DNA of 64,000 bases from Microbacterium testaceum StLB037 (lineage in GTDB: Bacteria > Actinomycetota > Actinomycetes > Actinomycetales > Microbacteriaceae): NCBI RefSeq assembly GCF_000202635.1, contig NC_015125.1:3224001-3288000 (forward strand), read 5' to 3'. Position numbers and translations under genes: made by a program. Position 1 is the stretch's first letter. Every line of letters begins with the position of its first letter. The notes beneath the pieces were generated by a model, which saw only the letters and a list, made by a program, of their open reading frames with translations, did not search any database and was not told where the DNA came from. Of the stretch, positions 36,742 to 45,037 are shown piece after piece.

Positions 36742-37932
36742 ATGACCGGATCCGATCCCGAGCCCCGCGGATCGTTCCTCGACGCCCTCAAGCGCCGCAC
36801 GGTCTCCAGCGACCTCCAGCCCCCGGTTCCTCCGGCCCTGCGGCAGGCCACGGCGTACGCCTGGCGGCTGCTCGTCATCGCGGCGGCGCTGGGCGTGGTC
36901 ATCTGGGTCGTCATTCAGCTCAAGCTGCTCGTCATCCCTCTCCTGGTCGCGATCCTCATCACGGCGCTGGTCTGGCCGGCGTTCTCCTTCCTGCAGCGGC
37001 ACCGCTGGCCGAAGTGGCTCGCGATCGTGGTGACGGTGCTGGGGACGATCGCGGTCATCTCAGGCCTGGTGTGGCTCGCGGTCTGGCAGATCTCCCGCGA
37101 GTTCGCATCGGTCCAAGAGCGCACGGTGCTCGCGGTCGAGCAGTTCCGGCAGTACCTGATCGACGGGCCCCTGCACCTCAGCGCCCAGCAGATCGACGAC
37201 GGGCTCACGCAGGCCGGAGCCTTCCTGCAGCAGCAGGCGGAACTTCTGTGGACCGGCGCTCTCGCGATCGGGACGACCCTCGGCCACGTGGGCACCGGCG
37301 TGCTGCTGACCCTCTTCATCCTGCTGTGCCTCCTCGCCGACGGCGGGGGCATCTGGCGATGGACGACGCGTCTGTTCCCTCGCGTCGCACGTCCAGCGGT
37401 CGACGGAGCCGGGCGCGCCGGGTGGCGCACGGTCAAGAGCTACGCGCGCACGCAGCTCCTCGTCGCCACGATCGACGCCATCGGCATCGGTCTCGGTGCC
37501 TTCCTCCTCGGCGTCCCGCTCTCGATCCCGATCGGCGTGCTCGTCTTCCTCGGTGCGTTCATTCCGTTCGTGGGAGCCGTCGCCACCGGCGCTCTCGCCG
37601 TCTTCATCGCGCTCGTCTACAACGGCCCGCTCATCGCGCTGTTCATGCTGATCGTCGTCCTCGGCGTGCAGCAGGTCGAAAGCCACATCCTGCAGCCGAT
37701 CCTCATGGGCTCGGCGGTCAAGGTCCACCCGCTCGCGGTCGTGCTCGTCGTCGCCGGCGGCGCGATGATCGGCGGGATCGCGGGTGCGCTGTTCGCCGTG
37801 CCGCTCGCCGCCTTCGTCAACGTGGTCGCGGTGTACCTCAGCTCCAAGGCCTGGGAGCACGAGGGACAGCCCCTGGCCTCCCGAGATCTCATCTGGCAAA
37901 CCGTCCCGCGCGAGCGCGGAAGGAGATCATGA
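36742..37932 (+). CDS. AI-2E family transporter (PerM/TqsA-type membrane protein)
   Basis: A 396-residue membrane protein with about eight helices: a pair near 37-80, a large periplasmic or cytosolic amphipathic segment (about 120-175), and the C-terminal block with GVLVFLGAFIPFVGAVATGALA (about 270) and GVQQVESHILQPILMG (about 312-327) typical of the AI-2E family. Members export or take up small molecules, and the name does not imply autoinducer transport here. The ATG is 6 nt after TAGGCT (36730-36735), a leaderless start. The stop overlaps ilvA (ATGA). Confidence 0.87.
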   Translation: MTGSDPEPRGSFLDALKRRTVSSDLQPPVPPALRQATAYAWRLLVIAAALGVVIWVVIQLKLLVIPLLVAILITALVWPAFSFLQRHRWPKWLAIVVTVLGTIAVISGLVWLAVWQISREFASVQERTVLAVEQFRQYLIDGPLHLSAQQIDDGLTQAGAFLQQQAELLWTGALAIGTTLGHVGTGVLLTLFILLCLLADGGGIWRWTTRLFPRVARPAVDGAGRAGWRTVKSYARTQLLVATIDAIGIGLGAFLLGVPLSIPIGVLVFLGAFIPFVGAVATGALAVFIALVYNGPLIALFMLIVVLGVQQVESHILQPILMGSAVKVHPLAVVLVVAGGAMIGGIAGALFAVPLAAFVNVVAVYLSSKAWEHEGQPLASRDLIWQTVPRERGRRS

Positions 37933-39158
37933 ACGACACTCCCACCCTGGCCGAGTTCGAGGATGCCGCGCAGGCTCTGCGCGGCATCATCACGCGGACT
38001 CCGCTCGACGAGTCGCTGCACCTCACCGAGCTCCTCGGCGTTCCGGTCAACCTCAAGCTCGAGAACCTCCAGCGCACCGGCTCCTTCAAGATCCGCGGAG
38101 CTTCGCACCGCCTCTCGCGCTTGACCGCCGAAGAGCGCGCGCGAGGGGTCGTCGCCGCCTCCGCCGGCAACCACGCGCAGGGCGTCGCTCTGGCGGCGCA
38201 GCAGCTCGGCATCCCGGCGACGATCTTCATGCCCCTGGGCGTTCCCGTGCCGAAGCTGCTCGCCACGCGCGGGTACGGTGCCGAGGTGATCCTCGAGGGG
38301 GCGACCGTCGAGACGCCGCTGCGTCTCGCGGCGGAGTTCGCCGAGCGCACCGGAGCCGTGCTGATCCACCCGTTCGACCACCGCGACATCATCGTCGGTC
38401 AGGGCACGCTCGGTCTCGAGCTGATCGAGGACATGCCCGACCTCGACACGATCATCGTGGGCATCGGCGGGGGAGGTCTCGCGGCAGGAGTCGCGGCGGC
38501 CGTGAAGGCGCGTGCGGCGGTCGAGGGGCGCGACGTGCGCATCATCGGCGTGCAGGCGCACAACTCCGCCGCTTACCCGTCGTCGCTCGCCGCCGGGTAC
38601 CCGATGCAGGTCGAGACGACTCCCACGATGGCCGACGGTATCGCGGTCGCGCGCCCCGGCGATCTGCCGTTCGAACTCATCCGGAAGTACGTCGACGAGG
38701 TCGTCACCGTCACCGAGGACGACATCGCGCGCGCTCTCCTCGTCCTCCTCGAGCGCGCCAAGCAGGTCGTCGAGCCCGCGGGTGCCGTGGGCGTCGCCGC
38801 GATCCTCGCCGGCAAGATCCAGGCCACCGGACCCACGGTGACGATCTTGTCCGGCGGCAACATCGACCCGCTCCTGCTCCAACGCGTCGTGGCGCACGGG
38901 CTGTCGGCATCCGGTCGTTACATGTCGCTCCGGATCCCCCTGCCCGATCGTCCGGGCCAGCTCGCTCGCGTGTCGGAGCTGCTCGCGCAGGTCGGGGCGA
39001 ACGTCATCGAGGTGCTGCACACACGCCACGGTCAGGGCCTTCAGATCAGCGAGGTCATCCTGCAGTTGAGCGTCGAGACGCGCGGTGCCGAGCACCGGGC
39101 CCTGGTGATCCAGACACTCGAGGACGCCGGCTTCATCGCCACGGTCGTCCCCGACTGA
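37929..39158 (+). CDS. ilvA: Threonine ammonia-lyase (threonine dehydratase)
   Basis: A 409-residue PLP enzyme converting threonine to 2-oxobutyrate and ammonia, the first step of isoleucine synthesis. The PLP lysine is in GSFKIRGASHR (about 54), with SAGNHAQGVA (about 78), the glycine loop GIGGGGLAAGVAAA (about 178) and LSGGNIDP (about 309). A single C-terminal ACT domain (LPDRPGQLARVSELLAQVG, about 340-358) gives allosteric control. GGAAGGAG precedes the ATG, which overlaps the transporter stop, so the two are one operon. Confidence 0.93.
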   Translation: MNDTPTLAEFEDAAQALRGIITRTPLDESLHLTELLGVPVNLKLENLQRTGSFKIRGASHRLSRLTAEERARGVVAASAGNHAQGVALAAQQLGIPATIFMPLGVPVPKLLATRGYGAEVILEGATVETPLRLAAEFAERTGAVLIHPFDHRDIIVGQGTLGLELIEDMPDLDTIIVGIGGGGLAAGVAAAVKARAAVEGRDVRIIGVQAHNSAAYPSSLAAGYPMQVETTPTMADGIAVARPGDLPFELIRKYVDEVVTVTEDDIARALLVLLERAKQVVEPAGAVGVAAILAGKIQATGPTVTILSGGNIDPLLLQRVVAHGLSASGRYMSLRIPLPDRPGQLARVSELLAQVGANVIEVLHTRHGQGLQISEVILQLSVETRGAEHRALVIQTLEDAGFIATVVPD

Positions 39159-39300
39159 CGGCGCGCCTCGAGGCCTTCGGCCGGGGTTCGGGGAGCGCTC
39201 TGCCGTTGGGGGCGGGGGATTGGCGCGCCCAAGGGCAGGAATCCGCCACAAACCGGTGCGCGGACCCCTCCCGTTGCCTCAAACCCGCAGCCGCGCTCGC

Positions 39301-39404
39301 CCCCTCCCGGCGCCCTTAACCCTCCGGCGCCCTCGACCCCGCGAGCGCCCTCGACCCCTCCCGGCGCCCTTAACCCTCGGGCGCCGTCGACCCCGCAGTC
39401 GTCC
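39301..39404. repeat. Imperfect 54-bp tandem duplication with C-rich sub-repeats
   Basis: The segment beginning CCCCTCCCGGCGCCCTTAAC at 39301 recurs at 39355. Within each, CCGGCGCCCTNRACCC motifs alternate with CGACCCCGC. It lies in the 309-bp gap between ilvA and greA; no gene is supported there. The upstream part (39159-39300) shows nothing I can interpret. Confidence 0.75.
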
Positions 39405-39420
39405 CCGACCCCGCAAACAC

Positions 39421-39457
39421 CGAGAGCCGCTCACCCCGGACGGGGGAGCGGCTCTCG
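39421..39457. terminator. Bidirectional terminator between ilvA and greA
   Basis: A perfect 12-bp outer stem (CGAGAGCCGCTC / GAGCGGCTCTCG) and inner pairing of CCCC with GGGG. The genes converge on it. Confidence 0.85.
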
Positions 39458-39467
39458 GATGTGGGGC

Positions 39468-39959
39468 TTACTGCCCCGAGTAGGTCTCGACCTTGACGAT
39501 CTCGACCGAGATCTCCTTGCCGTTGGGGGCGGTGTACGAGCCCTTCTCGCCCTCCTTGAGGCCGATGATCGCCGCACCCAGCGGCGAGGCCTCGCTGTAC
39601 ACGTCGAGCTCGGAGTTCGCCGCGATCTCGCGGTTGCCGAGCAGGAACTTCTCCTCGCCGCCGGCGACAACAGCGGTCACGACGGTGCCCGACTCGACCA
39701 CGCCGTGGCTCTCGGGGGCCTCGCCGACCTTGGCGTCCTTGAGGAGCTGCTGGAGCGTGCGGATGCGCGCCTCCTGCTTGCCCTGCTCGTCCTTCGCGGC
39801 GTGGTAGCCGCCGTTCTCCTTGAGGTCGCCCTCTTCGCGTGCGATCTCGATGCGCTTCGCGATCTCCTCGCGACCGGTGGTCGAGAGGTGCTCGAGCTCC
39901 TGAGCGAGGCGGTCGTAGGCGTCTTGGGTGAGGAACGTCACCTGAGCGTCATTGGACAC
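39468..39959 (-). CDS. greA: Transcription elongation factor GreA
   Basis: A 163-residue GreA that stimulates transcript cleavage by backtracked RNA polymerase. The N-terminal coiled coil carries the acidic tip REEGDLKENGGYHAAK (about 44-59). The C-terminal FKBP-like domain includes PLGAAIIGLKEGEKGSYTAPNG (about 126-147, quoted as PLGAAIIGLK and GSYTAPNGK). GTG 39959 is preferred because GAAGGAG lies 5 nt upstream; the in-frame ATG further up would read through that site. The gene neighbours DUF4307 as in other actinobacteria. Confidence 0.96.
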   Translation of the reverse strand: MSNDAQVTFLTQDAYDRLAQELEHLSTTGREEIAKRIEIAREEGDLKENGGYHAAKDEQGKQEARIRTLQQLLKDAKVGEAPESHGVVESGTVVTAVVAGGEEKFLLGNREIAANSELDVYSEASPLGAAIIGLKEGEKGSYTAPNGKEISVEIVKVETYSGQ

Positions 39960-40021
39960 GGTTACTCCTTCGTCGAGGCCGAGCGGCATCCTTCGGGTGT
40001 CCGCCGGGGGTATATGTCGAA

Positions 40022-40044
40022 CGCCCCGGCATCGAGCCGGGGCG
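40022..40044 (-). terminator. Hairpin downstream of the DUF4307 gene
   Basis: CGCCCCGGC / GCCGGGGCG (9 bp) closes the loop ATCGA. It lies between DUF4307 and greA, so greA is probably transcribed separately. Confidence 0.7.
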
Positions 40045-40061
40045 CGTCATCTAGCGCTATT

Positions 40062-40457
40062 TTACGGCACCCAACAAGAGTTGACAAAACCCGTGGTCGC
40101 CAGGGCGAGCGTCGGAATCTCCTCCGTGAACGCGCGGCTGTGATCCTCGGATGCCGGGTACTCCACGACACGCCACCCCACGGTTCCGTGATCCTCGTCC
40201 TGCGCCTCGATCGCGCACGCGACGGGCTCGCCGACGGGGGCGGTGAACTGGAACGAGATGGTCACACTCGACGCGTCGTTCACCGTGTAGCCGGTGTCGT
40301 TGGCGGTGACCGATCGCATGGTGTTCGACACGGTGGTCCACCCCAGCAGCGCCGTGAGCGTCAGCGCGACGACCCCGACGATGCTCCACAGCACGATCCG
40401 GCGTCGCGGCGATGTGCGTCGGCCGTAGCGCTCATCGAGCATCTCCTGCGTCGTCAT
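40062..40457 (-). CDS. DUF4307 membrane protein
   Basis: A 131-residue protein: a short cytosolic N-terminus with basic residues (RYGRRTSPRRR), a single helix (about 22-42), and an extracytosolic beta-rich domain (VTISFQFTAPVGEPVACAIEAQDEDHGTVGW). It belongs to the DUF4307 family of unknown function, which neighbours greA and mca in many actinobacteria. CGGAGAG precedes the ATG. It diverges from the 83-residue protein; no mca gene lies between them. Confidence 0.85.
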   Translation of the reverse strand: MTTQEMLDERYGRRTSPRRRIVLWSIVGVVALTLTALLGWTTVSNTMRSVTANDTGYTVNDASSVTISFQFTAPVGEPVACAIEAQDEDHGTVGWRVVEYPASEDHSRAFTEEIPTLALATTGFVNSCWVP

Positions 40458-40520
40458 GGTCTCTCCGGGCTTTAGGCTGGAGTTCCAGGCTACGCGCTTC
40501 CGCCCGGACCGAAGGACTCC

Positions 40521-40772
40521 ATGCTTCCCGTGCTCGTCGCTCTCGCGACCACGCCCACCCCGGCCAACACTCCGGACGATTCCCTCGTCACGCCCGGGCC
40601 GTTCGGCTTCGGCGCGATCGCCTTCATCGGCGTCGCGGTGTTCCTCCTCGTGTGGGACATGCTGCGTCGCATCCGCCGTGGTCGCTACCGCGAAGAGGTC
40701 AACGCCGAGCTCGACGCCGAGGAGCAGGCGCGCGCGGCCGAGACCCCCGACGACGCCGCCCCCCGCGCCTGA
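40521..40772 (+). CDS. 83-residue single-span membrane protein
   Basis: An N-terminal Thr/Pro-rich stretch (1-25) is followed by one helix (FGFGAIAFIGVAVFLLVWDML, about 28-48), a basic boundary RRIRRGRYREE, and an acidic Glu/Ala tail. Its position after the divergent DUF4307 gene matches a small conserved membrane protein of the mycobacterial neighbourhood (Rv1083-like), an identification from context. GAAGGA precedes the ATG by 6 nt. The function is unknown. Confidence 0.75.
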   Translation: MLPVLVALATTPTPANTPDDSLVTPGPFGFGAIAFIGVAVFLLVWDMLRRIRRGRYREEVNAELDAEEQARAAETPDDAAPRA

Positions 40773-40807
40773 GGTCGCCGTCGCGGCATCCGTCCTCCTT
40801 CCCCGCG

Positions 40808-40832
40808 GGCGGCTTCGACAAGCTCAGCCGCC
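40808..40832. repeat. Copy of the dispersed 25-nt hairpin
   Basis: GGCGGC-TTCGACAAGCTCA-GCCGCC; on the minus strand it reads with the CTGAGCTTGTCGAAG core. The arms (GGCGG / CCGCC) differ from the copies at 28.5-28.8 kb but still pair. It sits between convergent genes. Confidence 0.75.
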
Positions 40833-40902
40833 GGTGACGGCCTGACAGCGTCGATGTCCCCGCTGCCCGCTGAGGAGCCACGGAGCGGGCTCGGGAGCGG
40901 CC

Positions 40903-41628
40903 TCAGCCGCCGTGATACGCCGGGGCGAGGGCGATCAGCAGGCACGCCGTCCAGTGGCACAGGAACGCCAGCACCGTGCACACGTGGAAGATCTCGTGGA
41001 AACCGAAGTGGCCCGGCCACGGGTTCGGGCGCTTGAGCGCGTACACGATCGCTCCCGCGGTGTAGAGCAATCCGCCCACCACGACGAGCACCATCATCGC
41101 GACGTTGGCCTCGAGCAGATCGAACAGGTACATCACGGCGGCCCACCCGAGCGCGAGGTACAGGGCGACGTAAAGCCACCTCGGCGCGTTGATCCAGAAG
41201 ACCCGGAACAGGATGCCGAGCAGCGCGCCGCCCCACACGATCGACAGCAGCAGCACCGTCTTCGGTGTCGGCAGGGCCAGCACCGCCAGTGGCGTGTACG
41301 TGCCCGCGATCAGCAGCAGGATGTTCGCGTGGTCGATCCGCTTCAGGACGGCCTTGGTCTTCGGCTTCCAATGGAAGCGGTGATACAGCGCCGAGTTGCC
41401 GAAGAGCAGGAGAGAGGATGCCGCGAACACGGCGGACGCCCACTTCGCCGGCGCCCCCTGAGCGAGCGTGATGAGGACGATCCCGGCCGCGATCGCCACG
41501 GGGAAGGTTCCCGCGTGGATCCACCCGCGCCAGGTGGGTTTGACCTCGTCTTGGGCGCCCACGGCGGACGCCTCGAGGAGGGGCAGCTGGGGCATCTCCA
41601 CGCCGTCATCAGGGGTCGTCGGTGTCAC
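40903..41628 (-). CDS. Hemolysin III / PAQR-family membrane protein
   Basis: A 241-residue seven-helix protein of the HlyIII group. The family residues are SALYHRFHW (about 79), KRIDHANILLLIAGTYTPL (about 95-113), and HEIFHVCTVLAFLCHW (about 208-223), which supply the conserved histidines of the PAQR metal site. Its molecular role in bacteria is unproven. GTG 41628 is 6 nt after a minus-strand TAGGGT (41640-41635), so it is probably leaderless. It is divergent from uppS, the arrangement also found in M. tuberculosis (Rv1085c/Rv1086). Confidence 0.9.
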   Translation of the reverse strand: MTPTTPDDGVEMPQLPLLEASAVGAQDEVKPTWRGWIHAGTFPVAIAAGIVLITLAQGAPAKWASAVFAASSLLLFGNSALYHRFHWKPKTKAVLKRIDHANILLLIAGTYTPLAVLALPTPKTVLLLSIVWGGALLGILFRVFWINAPRWLYVALYLALGWAAVMYLFDLLEANVAMMVLVVVGGLLYTAGAIVYALKRPNPWPGHFGFHEIFHVCTVLAFLCHWTACLLIALAPAYHGG

Positions 41629-41749
41629 AGGAAAACCCTACGCGCCCGACCATGCCGCGGAGGGAACACGGCGCGATGCTCACCTTTTGCGCAGGCGGAA
41701 GCCGTGCGCGAGCGACGGGGAATCGCGCTGCGCGCGGTAGCGTAGGCGG

Positions 41750-42532
41750 GTGGCGCGGATGCGAAGGAACGAGGGGCGCGGCCCCCTTTACCGTCTGTAC
41801 GCCTCACGCTTGCGCCGACGCATGCCGGCGACCGTTCCGCACCATGTCGCGATGATGATCGACGGCAACCGGCGGTGGGCGCGTCAGCTCGGTTACGACA
41901 GCGCGGCTCACGGTCACCGCGCGGGCGCCGCGAAGATGCACGAGTTCCTGCGGTGGTGCGACGACCTGGGCATCGGCGTCGTCTCGCTGTACCTGTTGTC
42001 CAACGACAACCTCGTCAAGCGCGACAGCCGCGAGTTGAACGACCTGCTCGAGATCATCGCGGAGCTCGCCCGCGAACTCTCGCTCGAACCCGATTGGCGG
42101 GTCCAGCACGTGGGCCGCGCCGAGGGGCTCCCGACCGAGCTCGCCGACGTCCTGCACGAGGTCACCGAACGCACGCGCTCGCACACGGGTCTCCACGTCA
42201 ACCTCGCGGTGGGCTACGGGGGTCGGAGCGAAATCGTGGATGCCGTGCGCAGCATCATCGCCAAACACGACGCCTCGGGGGGTTCGCTGGAAGAACTGGC
42301 GGCCAGCCTGACTCCCGAGCAGATCGGCGAGCACCTCTACACGGGGGGTCAGGCGGACCCCGACCTCGTGATCCGTACATCCGGCGAACAGCGCCTCAGC
42401 GATTTCCTGCTCTGGCAGTCGGCGCATTCCGAGTTCTATTTCGTCGAAGCCCTCGGCCCGGACCTTCGGGAAGTCGATTTCCTTCGGGCCATTCGCGACT
42501 TCTCCGCGCGGGATCGGCGTTTCGGACAGTAA
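41750..42532 (+). CDS. uppS: cis-Prenyltransferase (isoprenyl transferase, UppS family)
   Basis: A 260-residue cis-prenyltransferase. HVAMMIDGNRRWARQLG (about 32-48) holds the catalytic Asp, and the C-terminal RTSGEQRLSDFLLWQSAHSEFYF (about 209-231, quoted in part: RTSGEQRLSDFLLW) is diagnostic. Given the conserved partnership with hlyIII and the similarity of layout to Rv1086, it may be the short-chain enzyme making (Z,E)-farnesyl diphosphate rather than full undecaprenyl diphosphate; chain length cannot be read here. GTG 41750 lies 6 nt after TAGCGT (41738-41743), a leaderless start. Confidence 0.93.
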   Translation: MARMRRNEGRGPLYRLYASRLRRRMPATVPHHVAMMIDGNRRWARQLGYDSAAHGHRAGAAKMHEFLRWCDDLGIGVVSLYLLSNDNLVKRDSRELNDLLEIIAELARELSLEPDWRVQHVGRAEGLPTELADVLHEVTERTRSHTGLHVNLAVGYGGRSEIVDAVRSIIAKHDASGGSLEELAASLTPEQIGEHLYTGGQADPDLVIRTSGEQRLSDFLLWQSAHSEFYFVEALGPDLREVDFLRAIRDFSARDRRFGQ

Positions 42533-42631
42533 GGCGCACGCGCCGGAAACCCTCACCACGAGGGTGAGACTTGTTCACACACTCGTCATTTTCGTGGCGT
42601 GTTAACGACCCTCGGACGCCTCGCGGCATCG

Positions 42632-42730
42632 TACGGTGATCACATCGGGCACGGAGCCCGATCGAGTCGGCCTTCGGATTGCGACTCGTGACCCACAGGT
42701 CGACTCGTGACAACCGGGTGAGACACCCGG
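42632..42730 (+). promoter_or_regulatory. Structured leader of phoH with three hairpins
   Basis: A TACGGT -10 candidate (42632-42637) would start RNA near 42644. Three consecutive hairpins follow: ATCGGGC/GCCCGAT (42644-42662), GAGTCG/CGACTC (42664-42687) and CCGGGT/ACCCGG (42714-42730), the last ending 3 nt before GGGAG. CGACTCGTGAC is repeated at 42682-42692 and 42701-42711, so the second copy could compete for the GAGTCG arm, allowing alternative folds. Confidence 0.5.
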
Positions 42731-42744
42731 GTCGGGAGTGGGTT

Positions 42745-44094
42745 GTGACTGCACGAGCACCATTCGACCAGCGTCACGTCGTCGAGAGCAGCGTTTCCGA
42801 ACAGGACCTGCGCACCTACGTTCTGGACACGTCCGTCCTCTTGAGCGATCCGCGGGCGTTCTTCCGCTTCGCGGAGCATTCCGTCGTGATCCCCGTGGTG
42901 GTGATCACCGAGCTCGAGGGCAAACGCCACGATCCCGAGATCGGGTACTTCGCCCGCCAGGCCCTGCGCCACCTCGACGAATTGCGCATCGAACACGGCC
43001 GCCTCGATTTCCCCGTCCCCGTCGGCAACGACGGCACGCTTCGCGTCGAGCTGAACAACACCGACCAGATGGTGCTGCCCTCCGGCATGCGCACGGGCAA
43101 CAACGACAGCCGCATCCTCGCCGTGGCGATGAACATCGCCAAGGACGGCGCAGAGGTCACGGTCGTGTCCAAGGACCTGCCGATGCGCGTGAAGGCGGCA
43201 TCCCTCGGCCTGACGGCCGAGGAGTACCTGGCCGAGCAGGCCATGGACTCGGGGTGGACGGGCATCGCCTCGCTCGACATCTCGGGAGACGACCTCAGCG
43301 ACCTGTACGAGAGCGAGGTCGCCACCAGCGACGAGGTGGTCGGTCTTCCGGTGAACACCGGCCTGATCATCCACTCCGAGCGGGGCTCGGCGCTCGGTCG
43401 GGTCACCGGTGACGGCGAGTTCCGTCTGGTCCGCGGCGACCGCGACGCGTTCGGCCTGCACGGTCGGTCGGCCGAGCAGCGCATCGCCCTCGACCTGCTG
43501 CTCGACCCGGAGGTCGGGATCGTGTCGCTGGGCGGCCGTGCGGGCACCGGCAAGTCCGCCCTCGCCCTGTGCGCCGCACTCGAGTCCGTGCTCGAGCGGC
43601 AGCAGCAGAAGAAGATCATCGTGTTCCGACCGCTGTTCGCGGTGGGCGGGCAGGAGCTCGGGTACCTCCCCGGCGACCAGGCCGAGAAGATGGGACCCTG
43701 GGGACAGGCGGTCTTCGACACGCTCGGCTCCGTCGTCTCGGGCAACGTCCTCGAAGAGGTCCTGGCACGCGGGCTCCTCGAGGTCCTTCCCCTGACCCAC
43801 ATCCGCGGGCGCTCCCTGCACGACGCCTTCGTGATCGTCGACGAGGCGCAGTCGCTCGAGCGCAATGTCCTCCTGACGGTCCTGAGCCGCATCGGGCAGA
43901 ACTCCCGTGTGGTGCTGACGCACGACGTGGCCCAGCGCGACAACCTGCGGGTCGGCCGTCACGACGGTGTCGCGTCGGTGATCGAGACGCTGAAGGGGCA
44001 CGCGCTTTTCGGTCACGTCACGCTCACCCGGTCGGAGCGGTCGGCGATCGCCGCCCTCGTCACCGACCTGCTGGAGGCGGGCGAGCTCTCCTGA
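42745..44094 (+). CDS. phoH: PIN-PhoH fusion protein (PhoH2-type RNA helicase/RNase)
   Basis: A 449-residue two-domain protein. The N-terminal PIN nuclease domain (about 20-150) has Asp in [11 protein letters not shown], Glu in [10 protein letters not shown] and Asp in [10 protein letters not shown]. The C-terminal PhoH ATPase has Walker [12 protein letters not shown] (about 263) and Walker [12 protein letters not shown] (about 360). Mycobacterial PhoH2 of this build unwinds and cleaves RNA. GTG 42745 follows GGGAG by 6 nt. In mycobacteria a small overlapping phoAT gene precedes it; I do not see a convincing equivalent, only a structured leader. Confidence 0.92.
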   Translation: MTARAPFDQRHVVESSVSEQDLRTYVLDTSVLLSDPRAFFRFAEHSVVIPVVVITELEGKRHDPEIGYFARQALRHLDELRIEHGRLDFPVPVGNDGTLRVELNNTDQMVLPSGMRTGNNDSRILAVAMNIAKDGAEVTVVSKDLPMRVKAASLGLTAEEYLAEQAMDSGWTGIASLDISGDDLSDLYESEVATSDEVVGLPVNTGLIIHSERGSALGRVTGDGEFRLVRGDRDAFGLHGRSAEQRIALDLLLDPEVGIVSLGGRAGTGKSALALCAALESVLERQQQKKIIVFRPLFAVGGQELGYLPGDQAEKMGPWGQAVFDTLGSVVSGNVLEEVLARGLLEVLPLTHIRGRSLHDAFVIVDEAQSLERNVLLTVLSRIGQNSRVVLTHDVAQRDNLRVGRHDGVASVIETLKGHALFGHVTLTRSERSAIAALVTDLLEAGELS

Positions 44095-44103
44095 GAATCG
44101 CGG

Positions 44104-44135
44104 GAGGGGTCCGGGCGTCTGCGGTCGGGCCCCTC
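44104..44135 (+). terminator. Terminator after phoH
   Basis: A 10-bp stem (GAGGGGTCCG / CGGGCCCCTC, one G-T pair) is followed by TCTTGCTC. Confidence 0.8.
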
Positions 44136-44336
44136 TCTTGCTCAAGATGAGAGCATTCTCATGCCCGGCTCCTGCGTTTTTCATAGCCGAAAGGCAGACT
44201 GGAGGCATCGGCGAGGGAACAGTCTCGTCACCGCCCCGGCGGTTCCCCCTGAAAAATGAACACGAGATCCGCTCTATACGGGCTGGTCGCTGCATTTCGG
44301 GTAAGTCAGCAGACCCCCGGAGCAGGGTCTCCCCAC
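44136..44336. other. Gene-free stretch between convergent phoH and response regulator
   Basis: It is lower in G+C than its surroundings. ATGAGA-GCAT-TCTCAT (44147-44162) is a small inverted repeat, and a CAGACT -10-like box lies near 44192. Short frames here lack coding bias. A small RNA is possible but nothing proves one. Confidence 0.35.
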
Positions 44337-44364
44337 AGCCCCCGGTTTCCCCCCGCCGGGGGCT
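44337..44364 (-). terminator. Hairpin downstream of the two-component operon
   Basis: AGCCCCCGG / CCGGGGGCT (9 bp, perfect) closes a 10-nt loop. It lies 17 bp beyond the response-regulator stop. Confidence 0.75.
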
Positions 44365-44380
44365 TTCGGGTTTCCGGCGC

Positions 44381-45037
44381 CTACTCCCAGCGGTACCCGG
44401 CGCCGCGGACGGTCGCGATGCGCGCCGCCCCGAACTTGCCGCGGAGGTAGCGGACGTAGACGTCGACGACGTTCGATCCGGGATCGAAGTCCATGCCCCA
44501 CACCCGGCTGAGCAGTTGCTCGCGGCTGAGGACCTGTCCGGCGTGTCGGAGGAACTCCTCGGCGAGGGCGAACTCCCGCGCGCTCAGGTCCACCTCGCGA
44601 CCGTCGATGCTCGCTCGACGGCCGCGGACGTCGAGCGTGACATCCCCGTGCGAGATCGAGATCGTGTTCGCCGTCACGGGTTCTCGAAGGCGCGATCGGA
44701 CGCGCGCCAGCAGTTCGTCGAACTTGAAGGGCTTCGCCATGTAGTCGTTCGCGCCGGCGTCGAGGCCGTCCACGGTGTCGCGCGTGCTCGTGCGCGCGGT
44801 GAGCATGATCACGGGCAGCGCGGAACCCTGTCCGCGCAGCGTGCGCAGGACCTCGAAGCCGTCGATCGTGGGCAGCCCGACGTCGAGCAGCACGAGGTCG
44901 ACCTCGCCGGAGAGAGCGGTGTCGAGCGCGTCGGCGCCGTCGTCGACGGTCACGGTCTGGTAGCCGGCGGCCTCCAGACCTTTCGCGACGAACGCGGCGA
45001 TGCGTTCTTCGTCCTCGGCGATGAGGATGCGGGTCAT
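44381..45037 (-). CDS. OmpR/PhoB-family response regulator
   Basis: A 218-residue regulator. In the receiver domain (about 1-115) the acidic pocket is in EDEE, the phospho-Asp in LVLLDVGLP (about 51), Thr in VIMLTAR (about 80) and Lys in AKPF (about 102). The winged-helix DNA-binding domain (about 130-218) ends VRGAGYRWE. It overlaps the histidine kinase gene by 4 nt and so forms a kinase-regulator pair. The signal and targets are unknown. Confidence 0.93.
   Translation of the reverse strand: MTRILIAEDEERIAAFVAKGLEAAGYQTVTVDDGADALDTALSGEVDLVLLDVGLPTIDGFEVLRTLRGQGSALPVIMLTARTSTRDTVDGLDAGANDYMAKPFKFDELLARVRSRLREPVTANTISISHGDVTLDVRGRRASIDGREVDLSAREFALAEEFLRHAGQVLSREQLLSRVWGMDFDPGSNVVDVYVRYLRGKFGAARIATVRGAGYRWE

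Noticed and set aside
36742..37932. Quorum-sensing role for the AI-2E family transporter
   Set aside because: The family name is historical; no luxS or receptor genes are nearby and the neighbour is ilvA.
42679..42744. Upstream extension of PhoH or a PhoAT-like antitoxin
   Set aside because: The extra codons lie in the hairpin leader and include the GGGAG ribosome binding site that serves GTG 42745; no antitoxin-like sequence is seen.
44138..44380. Short frames between phoH and the response regulator as a small gene
   Set aside because: No ribosome binding site or coding bias; they run through the terminator hairpin of the convergent operon.
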